Positions 8,567 through 17,523 of a stretch of 64,000 nucleotides of DNA are shown piece after piece. Position 1 is the stretch's first letter; every line of letters begins with the position of its first letter. Source of the DNA: JBBDJB01 sp040880125 (GTDB lineage: Bacteria; Planctomycetota; Planctomycetia; Pirellulales; JBBDJB01); assembly GCA_040880125.1 (NCBI GenBank), contig JBBDJB010000043.1, forward strand, positions 1 to 64,000. Reading direction: 5' to 3'. Under the pieces are notes generated by a model. It saw only the letters and a list, made by a program, of their open reading frames with translations. It was not told the origin of the DNA and searched no databases. Position numbers and translations under genes: made by a program.

Positions 8567-9010
8567 CTAGCCGGTCGCTTCTAACCGCCGGCCCATACTC
8601 ACCCGCGGCTCTACTTCGTAGCCGAGGCTGCGGTAAAAGGCCACCACTTCGCGATTGGTCTCACGGACTTGCAGGTTGATCTTCTCGCAACCCAGCTCGC
8701 GGAGCCGCTGTTCGGCGGCCCGTACCAGCGCGGTGGCGATACCGCGCCGCCGCAGCTCCGGCGACACCGCCAGGTGATAGAGCCAGCCGCGGACGCCATC
8801 GTAACCGGCGATCACCGCCCCCGCGAGCCGCCCCTGGACATGCGCGACGAGCAGAAGTTCCGGTTGCACGCGCAGTTTGCGGTCGATCATCCGCTCCGCC
8901 GCATTCCACGGCGGATCGTCCGCGAAGACGCGGCTCCACAAGTCGATCAGCGCAGCCCGGTCCGACTCTTGGATCGGGCGGACGGTGCAAGTTTGGGGCG
9001 CGTCGGACAT
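8567..9010 (-). CDS. GNAT family N-acetyltransferase (YpeA-like)
   Basis: 147 residues from the Met at 9010 (MSDAPQTCTVRPIQESD). The acetyl-CoA site is in VSPELRRRGIATALVRAAEQ (the R/Q-x-x-G-x-G/A loop), followed by the NLQVRETNREVVAFYRSLGY motif typical of the YpeA/RimI-like subgroup. An in-frame extension to 9055 is possible but lacks family similarity. The acceptor substrate is unknown. Confidence 0.85.
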   Translation of the reverse strand: MSDAPQTCTVRPIQESDRAALIDLWSRVFADDPPWNAAERMIDRKLRVQPELLLVAHVQGRLAGAVIAGYDGVRGWLYHLAVSPELRRRGIATALVRAAEQRLRELGCEKINLQVRETNREVVAFYRSLGYEVEPRVSMGRRLEATG

Positions 9011-9263
9011 GGCGTTTGAAATGCTGCGAGTAATGGGGGACTCGCCGGTTTCCAATCAAGGGGCTGGGGAAGAAACAGATCGTGTTTTAACACGGGTAGT
9101 GGTTTCGCGTATGAAATGCCACACATTCATCTCTCCGAAGCTGATCTTGCTCCCGGCACTCACCGCCGCTACACTCCCCGCCCTTTGATCCTTCTACCCG
9201 CGCGATTCCGCGAATACATCGTTGTTGACTGGCTTTTCAGGGGTTCTGTGCGCATAGGCTACA

Positions 9264-9290
9264 GGGCACAGACAGGAATGTCTGTGTCAC
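9264..9290. repeat. Dispersed 24-bp palindrome, family P1 (inverted copy)
   Basis: GGCACAGACA, centre GGAA, TGTCTGTGTC, in the divergent gap 9011-9557. The rest of that gap shows no gene; it must hold promoters for both flanking genes. Confidence 0.8.
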
Positions 9291-9557
9291 GGTGGTGAGA
9301 CCGCCGGTGCCGCGAAATGGTTCATTGCCGGAGTTCTGCGTGTGCCGGCCGGATGCGGCAGCCTGCGGATGGGCCAGAAGTGGCACCCCGGCAGGACTCC
9401 GCAAAGTCTTGTCGGCACGATCGTTAGAAGCCACCGATTCACCGGATATCGGCTTGGGTAAGCTTAGGCGAATTCGCTTGAACTGGGATGCCGGGCTCTT
9501 AGAATGGACGATGAGCCCCGGCCTTCCGCTCCCTTTCATCGCTCGCATAGGTGACGC

Positions 9558-9899
9558 ATGAAAACCGCGGTGCTGGGTGCAGTAATTGGCGCAGGTCTGG
9601 TGTTGCTGGCCGCGTGCTGGCAAGCTCCGATCCGTCCTGTCTATGCCGAACGGTTCGCGTCGGAAGGACTCCCGTCGGGCGAGTTGATCGTCCTGTCCAC
9701 TCCCTTGGGGGAGGGGCGCGAGCGGATCACAGTCGTGGATCCGACGATGCACGTGATGAGCGTGTATCACATCGGCGGAGAGACCGGCCAGATCGAGTTG
9801 AAGGGCGTTCGCAACTTCCACTGGGACCTGCAAATGTTGGAATTTAACGTCCTAGGTCTACGCCCCGGCGAGATCCAGGCGGAGCTGCGGCACCGTTAG
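9558..9899 (+). CDS. Small putative lipoprotein, planctomycete-type hypothetical
   Basis: 113 residues. The N-terminus is a lipoprotein signal: hydrophobic run ending in LLAAC with the lipidation Cys about residue 20. The rest is a small beta-rich domain with ITVVDPTMHVMSVYHIGGETGQIELKGVRNFHWDLQM, a block I associate with short planctomycete proteins of unknown function. The gene is followed after about 90 bp by the HTH/acidic membrane protein gene and the OmpA lipoprotein gene, all on the plus strand, suggesting a cell-envelope cluster. No function can be assigned. Confidence 0.75.
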   Translation: MKTAVLGAVIGAGLVLLAACWQAPIRPVYAERFASEGLPSGELIVLSTPLGEGRERITVVDPTMHVMSVYHIGGETGQIELKGVRNFHWDLQMLEFNVLGLRPGEIQAELRHR

Positions 9900-9988
9900 C
9901 GTACTGTCCGACCGGCGGCGATCGATTCGCCGTGCCGGCTCCGGGCCGAGGCGCTAACCGGCGCACCGGCAACGGAGATCAGGTGAGC

Positions 9989-11371
9989 ATGGCCCGAAGA
10001 TTTGTCAGTCTTGAAGATGCCGCCCAGATGCTGGGCATTACCAAAGAACGCCTCAACGAGCTGCGCGAAGCCGGCAAAGCGCACGGCTATCGCGACGGCG
10101 CGGGCTGGAAATTCAAGGAAGAGGAAATCGAGCGGCTCCAGTCCGAGGGCATTCCCGCGGACGAGCCCGACGACGACGAGCTGTCGCTCGACGACGACGA
10201 CATCTCGTTCGCAGGTCCCGAGCAAAGCGACTCGGTGCTGCTGAGCGACGTCGAGCTAGGCGAATCGGAAGAAACGAGCGGCAGCACGGTAATCGGCCGG
10301 GCCGATGCCCTGCCCGAGATGCCGGTCGATGAAGACAGCGACCTGAAACTGGAGGGATCGGCGGGCGAGGGCGGCAGCGAGATCGAGCTGGAAATGCCCG
10401 GGATCGATGACGACGGCGAGATCGAGCTGGCGCGGGAGTCGGACGTGTCCCTGGCCAGCGACGTCCGCCTGGTGGGCGGGGCCTCGGATGTGCTGTCGCG
10501 CGAGAGTGGCGGCTCCGACCTGCTCTCCAGCGATGACGACGAAGTCGGCGCCGGCAGCGGCGCCTTCGACGACCTGGATGATATCGAGCTGGAGATCGAC
10601 GGGCCGGCCGGCGCCACCAGCAGCGTGATTGCGGACGAGTCGGGGGTGATTTCGGCCGACGATAGCGGACTTTCGCTCTCGATGGAGGATGCCCCGGGCG
10701 CATCGTCGCTCGACCTGGACGATGACGACGACGACGGAGCGCTGGTGCTCGGCGAGGGGAGCGGCAGCGACATTACCCTTAGCAGCGGAGACAGCGGGAT
10801 TTCGCTGGTCGATCCGGCAGACAGTGGACTGGCGCTCGATTCCGAGCCGCTCGATTTGGGCGGTTCGACCGTCGGGTCGCTGTCGCTCGATCAGCAGGAG
10901 GAGACGTTCGAGCTGGAGCAGCTCAGCTCGCCCAACATGGCGGGGGCGGGACTGAAGGCCGACGACGACTTCATGCTCACGCCGGAGACGGACCAGACGG
11001 AGGAGGAATCGGAAGACAGCGGCTCGCAGGTCATCGCCCTGGACAGCAGCGATCTGGACATGGCCGATAGCGGCGCGCCGGTGGCCGAGGAGGACCTCGG
11101 CGAGGCGATGCTGGAGGAGGATTTGACCGCGCCGCCCTCGGGTGCACGAGCACCGGAGAAACTGGCCGCGGGGGCTCCGGCTCCGGCAGCGGCGACTGAC
11201 GGCACGTACAGCGTGTGGAACATTCTCAGCCTGACCCTGTGCGTGTTGCTGCTGACGATCGGCGGAATGATGATGGTCGACCTGATGCGAAACATGTGGA
11301 GCTGGAACGAGACTTACTCGGTCAACAGCGCCTTGATGGACGGAATCCTGGGCGCGCTAGGTTTGTCCTGA
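9989..11371 (+). CDS. HTH (excisionase/MerR-type) domain protein with long acidic linker and C-terminal membrane anchor
   Basis: 460 residues from the ATG at 9989 (MARRFVSLEDAAQMLG), just after AGGTGAGC. Residues 1-50 are a helix-turn-helix of the excisionase/HTH_17 type: VSLEDAAQMLGITKERLNELREAGK, then GWKFKEEEIERL. Residues about 55-390 are a low-complexity, very acidic Ser/Asp/Glu/Gly stretch. Near the C-terminus there is one hydrophobic segment (ILSLTLCVLLLTIGGMMMVDL). The predicted topology puts the HTH in the cytoplasm, tethered to the membrane by a long flexible acidic spacer. Whether the HTH binds DNA or protein is unknown. It precedes an OmpA lipoprotein gene by 105 bp. Confidence 0.82.
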   Translation: MARRFVSLEDAAQMLGITKERLNELREAGKAHGYRDGAGWKFKEEEIERLQSEGIPADEPDDDELSLDDDDISFAGPEQSDSVLLSDVELGESEETSGSTVIGRADALPEMPVDEDSDLKLEGSAGEGGSEIELEMPGIDDDGEIELARESDVSLASDVRLVGGASDVLSRESGGSDLLSSDDDEVGAGSGAFDDLDDIELEIDGPAGATSSVIADESGVISADDSGLSLSMEDAPGASSLDLDDDDDDGALVLGEGSGSDITLSSGDSGISLVDPADSGLALDSEPLDLGGSTVGSLSLDQQEETFELEQLSSPNMAGAGLKADDDFMLTPETDQTEEESEDSGSQVIALDSSDLDMADSGAPVAEEDLGEAMLEEDLTAPPSGARAPEKLAAGAPAPAAATDGTYSVWNILSLTLCVLLLTIGGMMMVDLMRNMWSWNETYSVNSALMDGILGALGLS

Positions 11372-11476
11372 GCCGCACCCAGTCACAGTAAACTTTTCAA
11401 GCGAAACGCCCGACCGTGCTCTTCTTGGCGAGCGGGTCGTCGCCGATTTCGAATTGATTCGGAAGGAGTTCGAATC

Positions 11477-12307
11477 ATGGCCGTGCAGGCATGGTTGCGC
11501 CCGTGGCCGCTGATGGCGGTGCTCTTGTGCTTGATCGCGGCATCCGGCTGCGCGATGGTCCCCAAGTCGCGGCTGTCCGCCGCCCAAAGCCAGGTCCGCA
11601 GTCTCTCCGAGCAGTCCCGCGCGCAACTGGCGGAGGTCGAGAATCTCAAGGTCCACTCACGCTCGATCGAAGACCAACTCATTCGCGCCGAGGGTGACCT
11701 GGCGATGCTCGACGAAAAGTTCGGCATCAGCCGGCAGAAACTCGCCAATTTGAGCAATGAGCGGGAGCTGTTGCGGGACGATCTGGCCTTCCTCTCCGAG
11801 GGCGGCGCGGGTGTGCCGCTGGGAGTCCGCGGCCAGTTGGCCGAATTGGCCAAGCGCCACCCGCACCTGCACTACGATCCGCAGACGGGCATCAGCAAGC
11901 TCGACACCGACGTCCTGTTCGATAGCGGCGAGGACGTGTTCAAGCCCGGCGCGGAGCGGATGCTGCGGGAGTTCGCCTCGATCCTCAACTCGCCGGAAGC
12001 GGCCAACCTGAAGCTCATGGTTGTCGGCCACACCGACAATCAACGCATCGCCGGCCGCGAGACGCGCCACCGCTTCCCCAGCAACTGGCACCTGAGCACC
12101 GCCCGGGCGCTGGCGGTCAGCGACTACCTGAGCGACTTGGGCATCGACGGCGATCGCATGGGCCTGGCCGGCTTCGGGCAGCATCAGCCGATCGCCTCGA
12201 ACGCGTCGCCCGGCACGCGGCAAGAGAACCGCCGCGTCGAGATCTTCGTCATGAGCCCGGACGTGCCGATCGTCGGCATGACCGAGACGCTGACGAATCT
12301 GTACTAG
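11477..12307 (+). CDS. OmpA-family peptidoglycan-binding lipoprotein
   Basis: 276 residues. A lipoprotein signal ends at ASGC (about residue 25). Residues 30-115 form a heptad-rich coiled coil (SQVRSLSEQSRAQLAEVENL, etc.). The C-terminal OmpA/MotB domain starts near residue 135; it has DVLFDSGEDVFKP, the GHTDNQRI motif (Asp/Arg for meso-diaminopimelate binding) and NRRVEIFV. The coiled coil would span from an outer lipid layer to the cell wall. The 33-nt leader has GGAAGGAG ahead of the ATG. The gene ends just before a hairpin repeat (12309-12375) that separates it from a convergent peptidase gene. Confidence 0.9.
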   Translation: MAVQAWLRPWPLMAVLLCLIAASGCAMVPKSRLSAAQSQVRSLSEQSRAQLAEVENLKVHSRSIEDQLIRAEGDLAMLDEKFGISRQKLANLSNERELLRDDLAFLSEGGAGVPLGVRGQLAELAKRHPHLHYDPQTGISKLDTDVLFDSGEDVFKPGAERMLREFASILNSPEAANLKLMVVGHTDNQRIAGRETRHRFPSNWHLSTARALAVSDYLSDLGIDGDRMGLAGFGQHQPIASNASPGTRQENRRVEIFVMSPDVPIVGMTETLTNLY

Positions 12308-12308
12308 G

Positions 12309-12375
12309 CGTAGGGTCCGCTGTGCGGGCCAATTCCAAGGGCCAACTCCACAAACGATCCGCACGGCGGACCCTG
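12309..12375. repeat. Hairpin repeat of the TAGGGTCCGC family (P4), possible bidirectional terminator
   Basis: GTAGGGTCCGCTGTGCGG and CCGCACGGCGGACCCTGC form a long inverted repeat exactly between two convergent genes. Related copies are at 19442-19455 (half) and 39724-39780. Confidence 0.7.
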
Positions 12376-12381
12376 CATCGG

Positions 12382-13641
12382 TCAGCCCGTCTCGGTGGCC
12401 AATTGCCAGGCGATGCGGCGGGCCAACTGGTACTGCGCGACGTCGAGCTGTTCACGCGTCGTGTGGATGTTGCGCTGGCCGCAGCCCAGCGAGACAGTCG
12501 GAATGCCCCGCGCGTTGGTCCAATTGGCGTCCAATCCGCCGTTAGCGATCGCCAGGACCGGCTCCCCCCCGATCGCTTCGATGGCCGCTCGGGCGTGTTT
12601 AACGCACGGGTCGTGCGGCGCCAGTCGAAAGGCCTCGTAATCGAGGTGCCCCTCGATCTGCACCTCACCGCATTGGCCTTCGGCGTTCCGCGTGGAGTGG
12701 GCCGCCCGCTGAAACGCCCGCTCGATGTGCCGAACGATTTTCTCGCGGAAACGCGTCTCATGACTGCGGGCTTCGGCGCGAAGGTACACGCGATCGGTCA
12801 CCACGTTGGTGGCCTCGCCGCCGCGGATCACGCCGACGTTGCTGGTGCCGCAGTGCGCGCCCTTGACCACCGCGCCGTGCCAGCCGGTGCGGTCCAGTTC
12901 GGCGATCGCCTTCGCGGCGATCACGATCGCGCTGACGCCGTCCTGCGGCGCACCGCCGGCATGGCTGGCCAGGCCGCGCACCTCGATCGCCATCCGATAG
13001 CCGCTGGTCGCGCCGATGGTGATTTTCTCCGCGCCGCCGCCGTCGAAGTTGAAGGCCATCTGGGGGCGTCCCAGCAGGCTGCGCTGGAGCCGGCGGCTTC
13101 CTTGCAGTCCGTACTCCTCCTGCACGCACCAGACGAACGTCAGCGGCGGATGCGCAACGCCGCCGCGCAGCAGTCCCAAAGCCGTCGAGAGCAGCACTGC
13201 GGCGCCGGCCCGGTCATCCGCCCCCAGGCCGGTATCGGGTTTGGCCGAACGCACCGCCCCGCCGCGCAATACTGGCCGGCTGCCGACGCAGATGGGCACC
13301 GTGTCGACGTGCGCCATCAGCATCCGCCGCGGGCGCCGCACGCGGCCGGCGAGCTTCACCACGAGGTTGCCCACCTCGCCCGGCAGCGGAGAGTGGAGAT
13401 GAGCCTGGTCGAACTGGATCGCCGACTCGGGCAGCCCGGCGTCGCGCAGCCCGTCGACGATCAACTCCACGATCGCCCCCTCCTGGCCGCTACGGCCCGG
13501 GACGGCCATCATCTCCATCACAAGTTCCAGCGCCTCGCGGTCGGGGACGGGCGAAAGTCGCGGCGAAGAGGGCGGACCGGCCGCACCGTTGGGTACACTC
13601 GACGGGCGGCGCTTCGTTTGCTTTTTCATTCGCTCGGTCAT
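12382..13641 (-). CDS. M20-family zinc aminopeptidase (PepT/tripeptidase-like)
   Basis: 419 residues. Metal ligands are visible as MLMAHVDTVP (His and Asp), GLGADDRAG (bridging Asp), VQEEYGLQGS (catalytic Glu plus ligand Glu) and NFDGGGA; a dimerisation/lid domain (VRGLASHAGGAPQDGVSAI) follows. The C-terminal block NGGLDANWTNARGIPTVSLGCG supplies the last His-type region and matches PepT-like members. The first about 25 residues are basic and Pro-rich and may be dispensable. It probably removes N-terminal residues from short peptides in the cytoplasm; exact specificity unknown. Confidence 0.85.
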   Translation of the reverse strand: MTERMKKQTKRRPSSVPNGAAGPPSSPRLSPVPDREALELVMEMMAVPGRSGQEGAIVELIVDGLRDAGLPESAIQFDQAHLHSPLPGEVGNLVVKLAGRVRRPRRMLMAHVDTVPICVGSRPVLRGGAVRSAKPDTGLGADDRAGAAVLLSTALGLLRGGVAHPPLTFVWCVQEEYGLQGSRRLQRSLLGRPQMAFNFDGGGAEKITIGATSGYRMAIEVRGLASHAGGAPQDGVSAIVIAAKAIAELDRTGWHGAVVKGAHCGTSNVGVIRGGEATNVVTDRVYLRAEARSHETRFREKIVRHIERAFQRAAHSTRNAEGQCGEVQIEGHLDYEAFRLAPHDPCVKHARAAIEAIGGEPVLAIANGGLDANWTNARGIPTVSLGCGQRNIHTTREQLDVAQYQLARRIAWQLATETG

Positions 13642-13739
13642 GGTTCGTTTCGCGCGGGGATGCGCTCCTGTGGCGGTTGCCCAAGCGGCCGGCGGTCGGC
13701 TATACCTGCAAGCGAACTGACGACTGCGGAGATCGACCG

Positions 13740-14192
13740 ATGCGCTTCTTTCTGGCCGGCATCATGCAGGGCTCGCACCTGGGAGCCATCTTGCACGATC
13801 AGCACTATCGCGACCAGATCCACGAGCTCGTTTCGCGGCATTTTCCCCACGCGGCCATCTACGATCCGCTGGCCGATCACCGCCAGTCGCTGGATTACGA
13901 CGAGGCCACCGGCCGCCGGGTCTTTATGCACCATAACGAGCTGTGCGGTCAGGTCGATGTCGTGCTGGCCTTCGTGCCGCAGGCGTCGATGGGCACCGCC
14001 ATCGAGATGTGGGAGGCCCATCGCCACGGCCGCGTCGTGCTGACGGTCAGCCCGCTGGCTCATAATTGGGCGGTGAAGTTCCTCAGCCACGCGATCTACC
14101 CGGACCTGGAGAGCTTCGAGCAATCGCTAGCCGCCGGCGACGTGGCCGCGGTGATCGAGCGGTTCCGCGCGGCACTGCCGGATGAGGATTGA
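13740..14192 (+). CDS. Nucleoside 2-deoxyribosyltransferase-like protein
   Basis: 150 residues from the ATG at 13740 (MRFFLAGIMQGSH). The pattern FLAGIMQ near the start, an intervening YDPLADHRQSLDYDE, and HHNELCGQVDVVLAFVPQASMGTAIEMWEAH resemble the N-deoxyribosyltransferase fold, where the last block (D-x-V-A-x-...-GTA-x-E) holds the catalytic Glu. Such enzymes swap or hydrolyse bases on deoxyribonucleosides or nucleotides. The match is by motif only and is moderate; a nucleotide-binding domain of another Rossmann-like family is the alternative. It is divergent from the M20 peptidase gene (98-bp gap). Confidence 0.6.
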   Translation: MRFFLAGIMQGSHLGAILHDQHYRDQIHELVSRHFPHAAIYDPLADHRQSLDYDEATGRRVFMHHNELCGQVDVVLAFVPQASMGTAIEMWEAHRHGRVVLTVSPLAHNWAVKFLSHAIYPDLESFEQSLAAGDVAAVIERFRAALPDED

Positions 14193-14213
14193 GAGACGGC
14201 TAGTGCGGCGCGG

Positions 14214-14876
14214 CTACTCGAACGATTCGAGCACCTGTTTGATCTGGTCCAGGTCGAATTGCTCTCGCGAAGCGACCCAGTGCAGAAAGCCGCGGCCTTC
14301 GTCCGTGCGGAACTCGCCGCTGACGTTCCACACCTCCCGCTGATCGGCGTCGGTCGTGCTGCGGATCTGGAACTCGGCCGGTTCGCCATGAACGGTCGCT
14401 TCGACCGTTTCAACAAGCTCGCCGTCCTTTAGCTCGGGGAAGTCGCCGGCGTACTGAGGAGCGTAAGACCGCGTCATCTGCCTACGCTCCTGGACAGTGG
14501 GCGCTCGATCGCCGGCGGATTCGAACAGCAGCAGCGTTCCGGCGGGATCGTCGCCCTCGTAGATCACAAACCGCAGCGGAGCGCCTTCAGGCGGCTGGCC
14601 GAACAGGCCGAAAATGGCCCCAAAATTCCCGCCCGCTTTCGCCTGATAGCCCTCAGGCAGATCGAACTGGGCGATCTGTTGGCCCAGGGCCGCGGCTTCG
14701 ACCGGGTCGGCGACAATGTCCCGGGCGAGACCGGCTCCCCAGTAGAAAAACGCGCCGAAAGCTCCGCAGCACAGTAGCAGCATCACACCACACCCGATGC
14801 CGGCAATAATCCAGACATTGGCCGAATTGCCCCGAGGGCGAGTCTCATCCGCCCGAAATACTTGGTCGTCGGCCAT
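14214..14876 (-). CDS. Hypothetical single-pass membrane protein
   Basis: 220 residues, not recognised. Residues 1-20 are cytoplasmic and polar, residues about 22-48 form one membrane helix (WIIAGIGCGVMLLLCCGAFGAFFYWG), and the remainder is a soluble domain of mixed alpha/beta character ending DLDQIKQVLESF. The domain (FVIYEGDDPAGTLLLFES, later EFQIRSTTDADQREVWNVSG) resembles generic planctomycete exported proteins of unknown function. It is convergent with the 13740-14192 gene and divergent from rlmN. Confidence 0.75.
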   Translation of the reverse strand: MADDQVFRADETRPRGNSANVWIIAGIGCGVMLLLCCGAFGAFFYWGAGLARDIVADPVEAAALGQQIAQFDLPEGYQAKAGGNFGAIFGLFGQPPEGAPLRFVIYEGDDPAGTLLLFESAGDRAPTVQERRQMTRSYAPQYAGDFPELKDGELVETVEATVHGEPAEFQIRSTTDADQREVWNVSGEFRTDEGRGFLHWVASREQFDLDQIKQVLESFE

Positions 14877-15122
14877 GCGTCCTTCCTAGCTTGGATCGGT
14901 TCTACGCCGGGCATTGTGGGCCGCCGCCGCGCAACGTGTCAATCGATGTCGGCTTTTCCAGCGCCGGGGGCAATTGCCCCGAGCCGTGCGGCTTGGAAAG
15001 TTGTTCCCGCCCCGCCACAATACGGAAGTGAGCGAAGCGCCACCCTTGATGATTGTCATCGTCTCGCTTTGAAGAGTTTTACTCCAGGCCGTCCGGGAAA
15101 ACCGCGCGGCAAACGAAACGTT

Positions 15123-15145
15123 GGCACAGACATTCCTGTATGTGC
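15123..15145. repeat. Dispersed 24-bp palindrome, family P1
   Basis: GGCACAGACATTCCTGTATG with one arm change; upstream of the rlmN start. Confidence 0.8.
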
Positions 15146-15154
15146 AATGCCATC

Positions 15155-15183
15155 ATGGCTGGGAAAGCCAGCCGTGGCACCCG
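15155..15183. repeat. Hairpin repeat of the CCACGGCTGG family (P5)
   Basis: ATGGCTGGGAAAGCCAGCCG followed by TGGCACCC; a copy of the family at 24757-24794 and 41661-41692, placed directly beside a P1 palindrome. Confidence 0.6.
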
Positions 15184-15216
15184 AAGAAATCGCGAGCTGC
15201 GTTCCCGGACACCCTT

Positions 15217-16272
15217 ATGCCCGCTCTACCCGAAATGCTCGACGGCCAACTGGCCCAGTGGCTGGCCGCGCACGGCCAGCCGGCGTTTCGGGCTGCGCAG
15301 ATCCGCCGCTGGGTGTTCGCCCGACGCGCCGCCGACTGGCAGGCGATGACCGATCTGCCCCAAGCGCTGCGCAACCAGTTGAGCGACGAGATCCCCTTCT
15401 GGTCCAGCCGCGTGCTGAAGCACACCACCGCCACCGACGGAACCGAAAAGCTGCTGCTGGGCCTGGCCGGTGGCGGAGAGATCGAGTGCGTTTTGTTGCG
15501 AGACGCCGTCCGGCGCACCATCTGCATCAGTACCCAAGTCGGCTGTGGGATGGGCTGCGTCTTCTGCGCCAGTGGATTGGACGGCGTTGAGCGGAACCTG
15601 ACGTGCGGCGAGATCGTCGAGCAGATGCTGCGGCTGGACCGCCTGATGACCGACCAGGAGCGGATGTCGCACATCGTCGTGATGGGCATGGGCGAACCGC
15701 TGGCAAACTTGGCCGCGCTCTTGCCCGCCCTGGAGCAAGCCGGTGATCCGGAGGGGCTCGGAATTAGCGCCCGGCGGATCACGATCTCGACGGTCGGCCT
15801 GCCCAAGGCGATCGACCGGCTCGCCGAGCACATCCCGCGGTATCGGCTGGCCGTGTCACTGCACGCGCCAAACGACGCGATCCGCGACCACATCGTGCCG
15901 ATCAACAAGAACATCACCTTGGCCGCCATATTGGAGGCGGCCGACCGGTACTTCGACGCCTCCGGGCGGCGGCTCACCTTCGAGTACGTGCTGTTGGGCG
16001 GGCTGAACGATCAGGAACAGCACGCCCGGGAGCTGGCGGTCCTGCTGCGAGGCCGCGAGGCGCTGCTGAACGTGATCCCCTACAACCCGGTGGCGGGCCT
16101 GCCGTATCGGACTCCCGACGCACGGGCGCAGTCGAGTTTCCGCCGAATTTTGGAAGCGGCCGGCGTCACGGTGAAGTTCCGCCATCGCAAGGGCGACCAG
16201 ATCGACGCCGCCTGCGGCCAATTGCGCCGCTCGTCGGCTTCGCCGGTGGTGCGCACGATCGAGGGTACCTGA
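15217..16272 (+). CDS. rlmN: 23S rRNA (adenine-2503-C2)/tRNA methyltransferase RlmN, radical SAM
   Basis: 351 residues from the ATG at 15217 (MPALPEMLDG). An in-frame upstream extension exists but runs through two dispersed repeats, so it is not credible coding. The N-terminal accessory domain (FRAAQIRRWVF) is followed by the radical-SAM core with the CX3CX2C cluster CGMGCVFC, MGMGEPL for SAM binding, and ISTVGLP. The two methyl-transfer cysteines are expected near SGLDG/CG (first) and the C-terminal KFRHRKGDQIDAACGQL (second, C of AACGQL). It methylates C2 of A2503 in 23S rRNA and A37 of some tRNAs. Confidence 0.96.
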   Translation: MPALPEMLDGQLAQWLAAHGQPAFRAAQIRRWVFARRAADWQAMTDLPQALRNQLSDEIPFWSSRVLKHTTATDGTEKLLLGLAGGGEIECVLLRDAVRRTICISTQVGCGMGCVFCASGLDGVERNLTCGEIVEQMLRLDRLMTDQERMSHIVVMGMGEPLANLAALLPALEQAGDPEGLGISARRITISTVGLPKAIDRLAEHIPRYRLAVSLHAPNDAIRDHIVPINKNITLAAILEAADRYFDASGRRLTFEYVLLGGLNDQEQHARELAVLLRGREALLNVIPYNPVAGLPYRTPDARAQSSFRRILEAAGVTVKFRHRKGDQIDAACGQLRRSSASPVVRTIEGT

Positions 16273-16281
16273 GCGGAAGTC

Positions 16282-16302
16282 GTAGCTGAACTGGGAGAAT
16301 TC
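16282..16302. repeat. Degenerate repeat of the GTAGCTGAATTC family (P3)
   Basis: GTAGCTGAACTGGGAGAATTC just after rlmN. Other copies: 19371-19433, 32543-32570, 39901-39967. Confidence 0.5.
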
Positions 16303-16465
16303 CCCCGCGGCCTCGCGCAGGGAGAGGGCGGGGACTGGCTCCGAGCTACGCGTGGTGCCTATCCCCCTTTTTCTGCAAGTCCTTTTTTTACGCCATCTTC
16401 CTTACCCCGGCACGGCGGACCGTTGAGGCGGCGTTCTTCGGGCGCCCTTGTTTGCTGGCGCACCG

Positions 16466-16550
16466 CTGAAAAGGGGACAGGCACCGCGACGCAAACACCT
16501 ACTTAGGGTGGGGGCCAATTCCTGCCCGTCCTGCACGGAGCCAGTCCCCT
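16466..16550. repeat. REP-type hairpin element (GGGGAC...GTCCCC family)
   Basis: Left arm CTGAAAAGGGGACAGGCACC and right arm CGGAGCCAGTCCCC. Part of the 570-bp gap 16273-16843 before the ECF sigma gene; no gene is otherwise visible in that gap, which also contains a GGGAGAGGG half-repeat near 16320 and must hold the sigma promoter. Confidence 0.7.
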
Positions 16551-16843
16551 GGTCACCGCCACCTCCAGCGGCACAAGCTTCCCCTCCTCCTAGTCGAAAA
16601 CGCCGATTCGGGGCGAATCCAGACAGAAACCCCGTTCCGGATGTGGGGTTTCATCTAGTAACGCGGGAAAGCTCTCCGTCGCTACTGCGGCAGTCGGAGC
16701 GTCAAAATCCGATGGCTTGGCGACGCTTGCGTAAGGGGCAAGGCTTTCCCGCGGCCGTACACCCACTTAGACTTGAAACTACGGAGGAGGGTCCCACACC
16801 CGGACCGAACGTCCGCTAGCATTCAACTTGACGGGGTTGCCGC

Positions 16844-17509
16844 TTGGCCATCAGCGACTCGACCGCGCAACGATATAAGCTGCAAGACCCCGATGTGCGG
16901 TTGATGCTGGAGGTGCGCGACGACAACGCCACCGCCTTTGAAGAGTTGATGCTGCGCTACCAGAACCGGCTGATCAACGTGCTGGAGCACCTGGTCGGCA
17001 AGCGGGATCTGGCCGAGGATCTCGCCCAGGACGTGTTCCTACGGCTCTATCGGGCGCGGAAGCGATACGTTCCCGGGTCGAAGTTTTCCACGTGGCTTTT
17101 CACGATCGCCAATAACGTGGCATCCAATGCCAAGCGGACGCTGTCTCGCCGCAAGGAAGTCCACCTGGCGGCCCGGGACAGCGGCTCGGCAATAACCAAC
17201 CCCATCGAACAGATGATCCAGGCAGCCAGTGGCATGATGCCGGCCCGACAGCTCGACAAGGCGGAAATGCGAGACGTGGTCCAGGTGGCCCTGACCACGC
17301 TCAACGAGCGCCAGCGGATGGCCGTCCTGCTGAGCAAGTTTGAGAATATGAGCTATGCCGAAATCGCCGAGGTGATGGAGCTGACGCCCCAGGCGGTCAA
17401 GTCGTTGCTCTCGCGGGCGAGGATGAACCTGCGGGATGTTTTGGAGCCTTACCTGAGGGAAGGGGAAAGGCCGGCTTCCCCCGCCCAATCGCCGCAATCC
17501 GACGCGTAA
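16844..17509 (+). CDS. ECF-type RNA polymerase sigma factor
   Basis: 221 residues, TTG start at 16844. Region sigma-2 is seen as FEELMLRYQNRLINVLEHLVGKRDLAEDLAQDVFLRLYR with KFSTWLFTIANNVASNAKR (region 2.4, -10 recognition). Region sigma-4 is LTTLNERQRMAVLLSKFENMSYAEIAEVMELTPQAVKSLLSRARMNLRDVL. It heads a triad with a membrane anti-sigma factor (17669-18199) and a membrane protein (18183-19376) that overlaps it. The sigma-4-linker contains an extra about 35 residues (SGSAITNPIEQMIQAASGMMPARQ) compared with the shortest ECFs. Target promoters are unknown; the cognate anti-sigma suggests envelope signalling. Confidence 0.92.
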   Translation: MAISDSTAQRYKLQDPDVRLMLEVRDDNATAFEELMLRYQNRLINVLEHLVGKRDLAEDLAQDVFLRLYRARKRYVPGSKFSTWLFTIANNVASNAKRTLSRRKEVHLAARDSGSAITNPIEQMIQAASGMMPARQLDKAEMRDVVQVALTTLNERQRMAVLLSKFENMSYAEIAEVMELTPQAVKSLLSRARMNLRDVLEPYLREGERPASPAQSPQSDA

Positions 17510-17523
17510 TGTGCCGGGCACAT

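Noticed and set aside
12322..14043. Long plus-strand open frame opposite the M20 peptidase
   Set aside because: It covers the peptidase antisense and runs into the following gene's wrong frame; no recognisable domain.
15121..15216. Longer N-terminus of RlmN
   Set aside because: It translates two dispersed repeats and is not similar to RlmN; the ATG at 15217 gives a normal protein.
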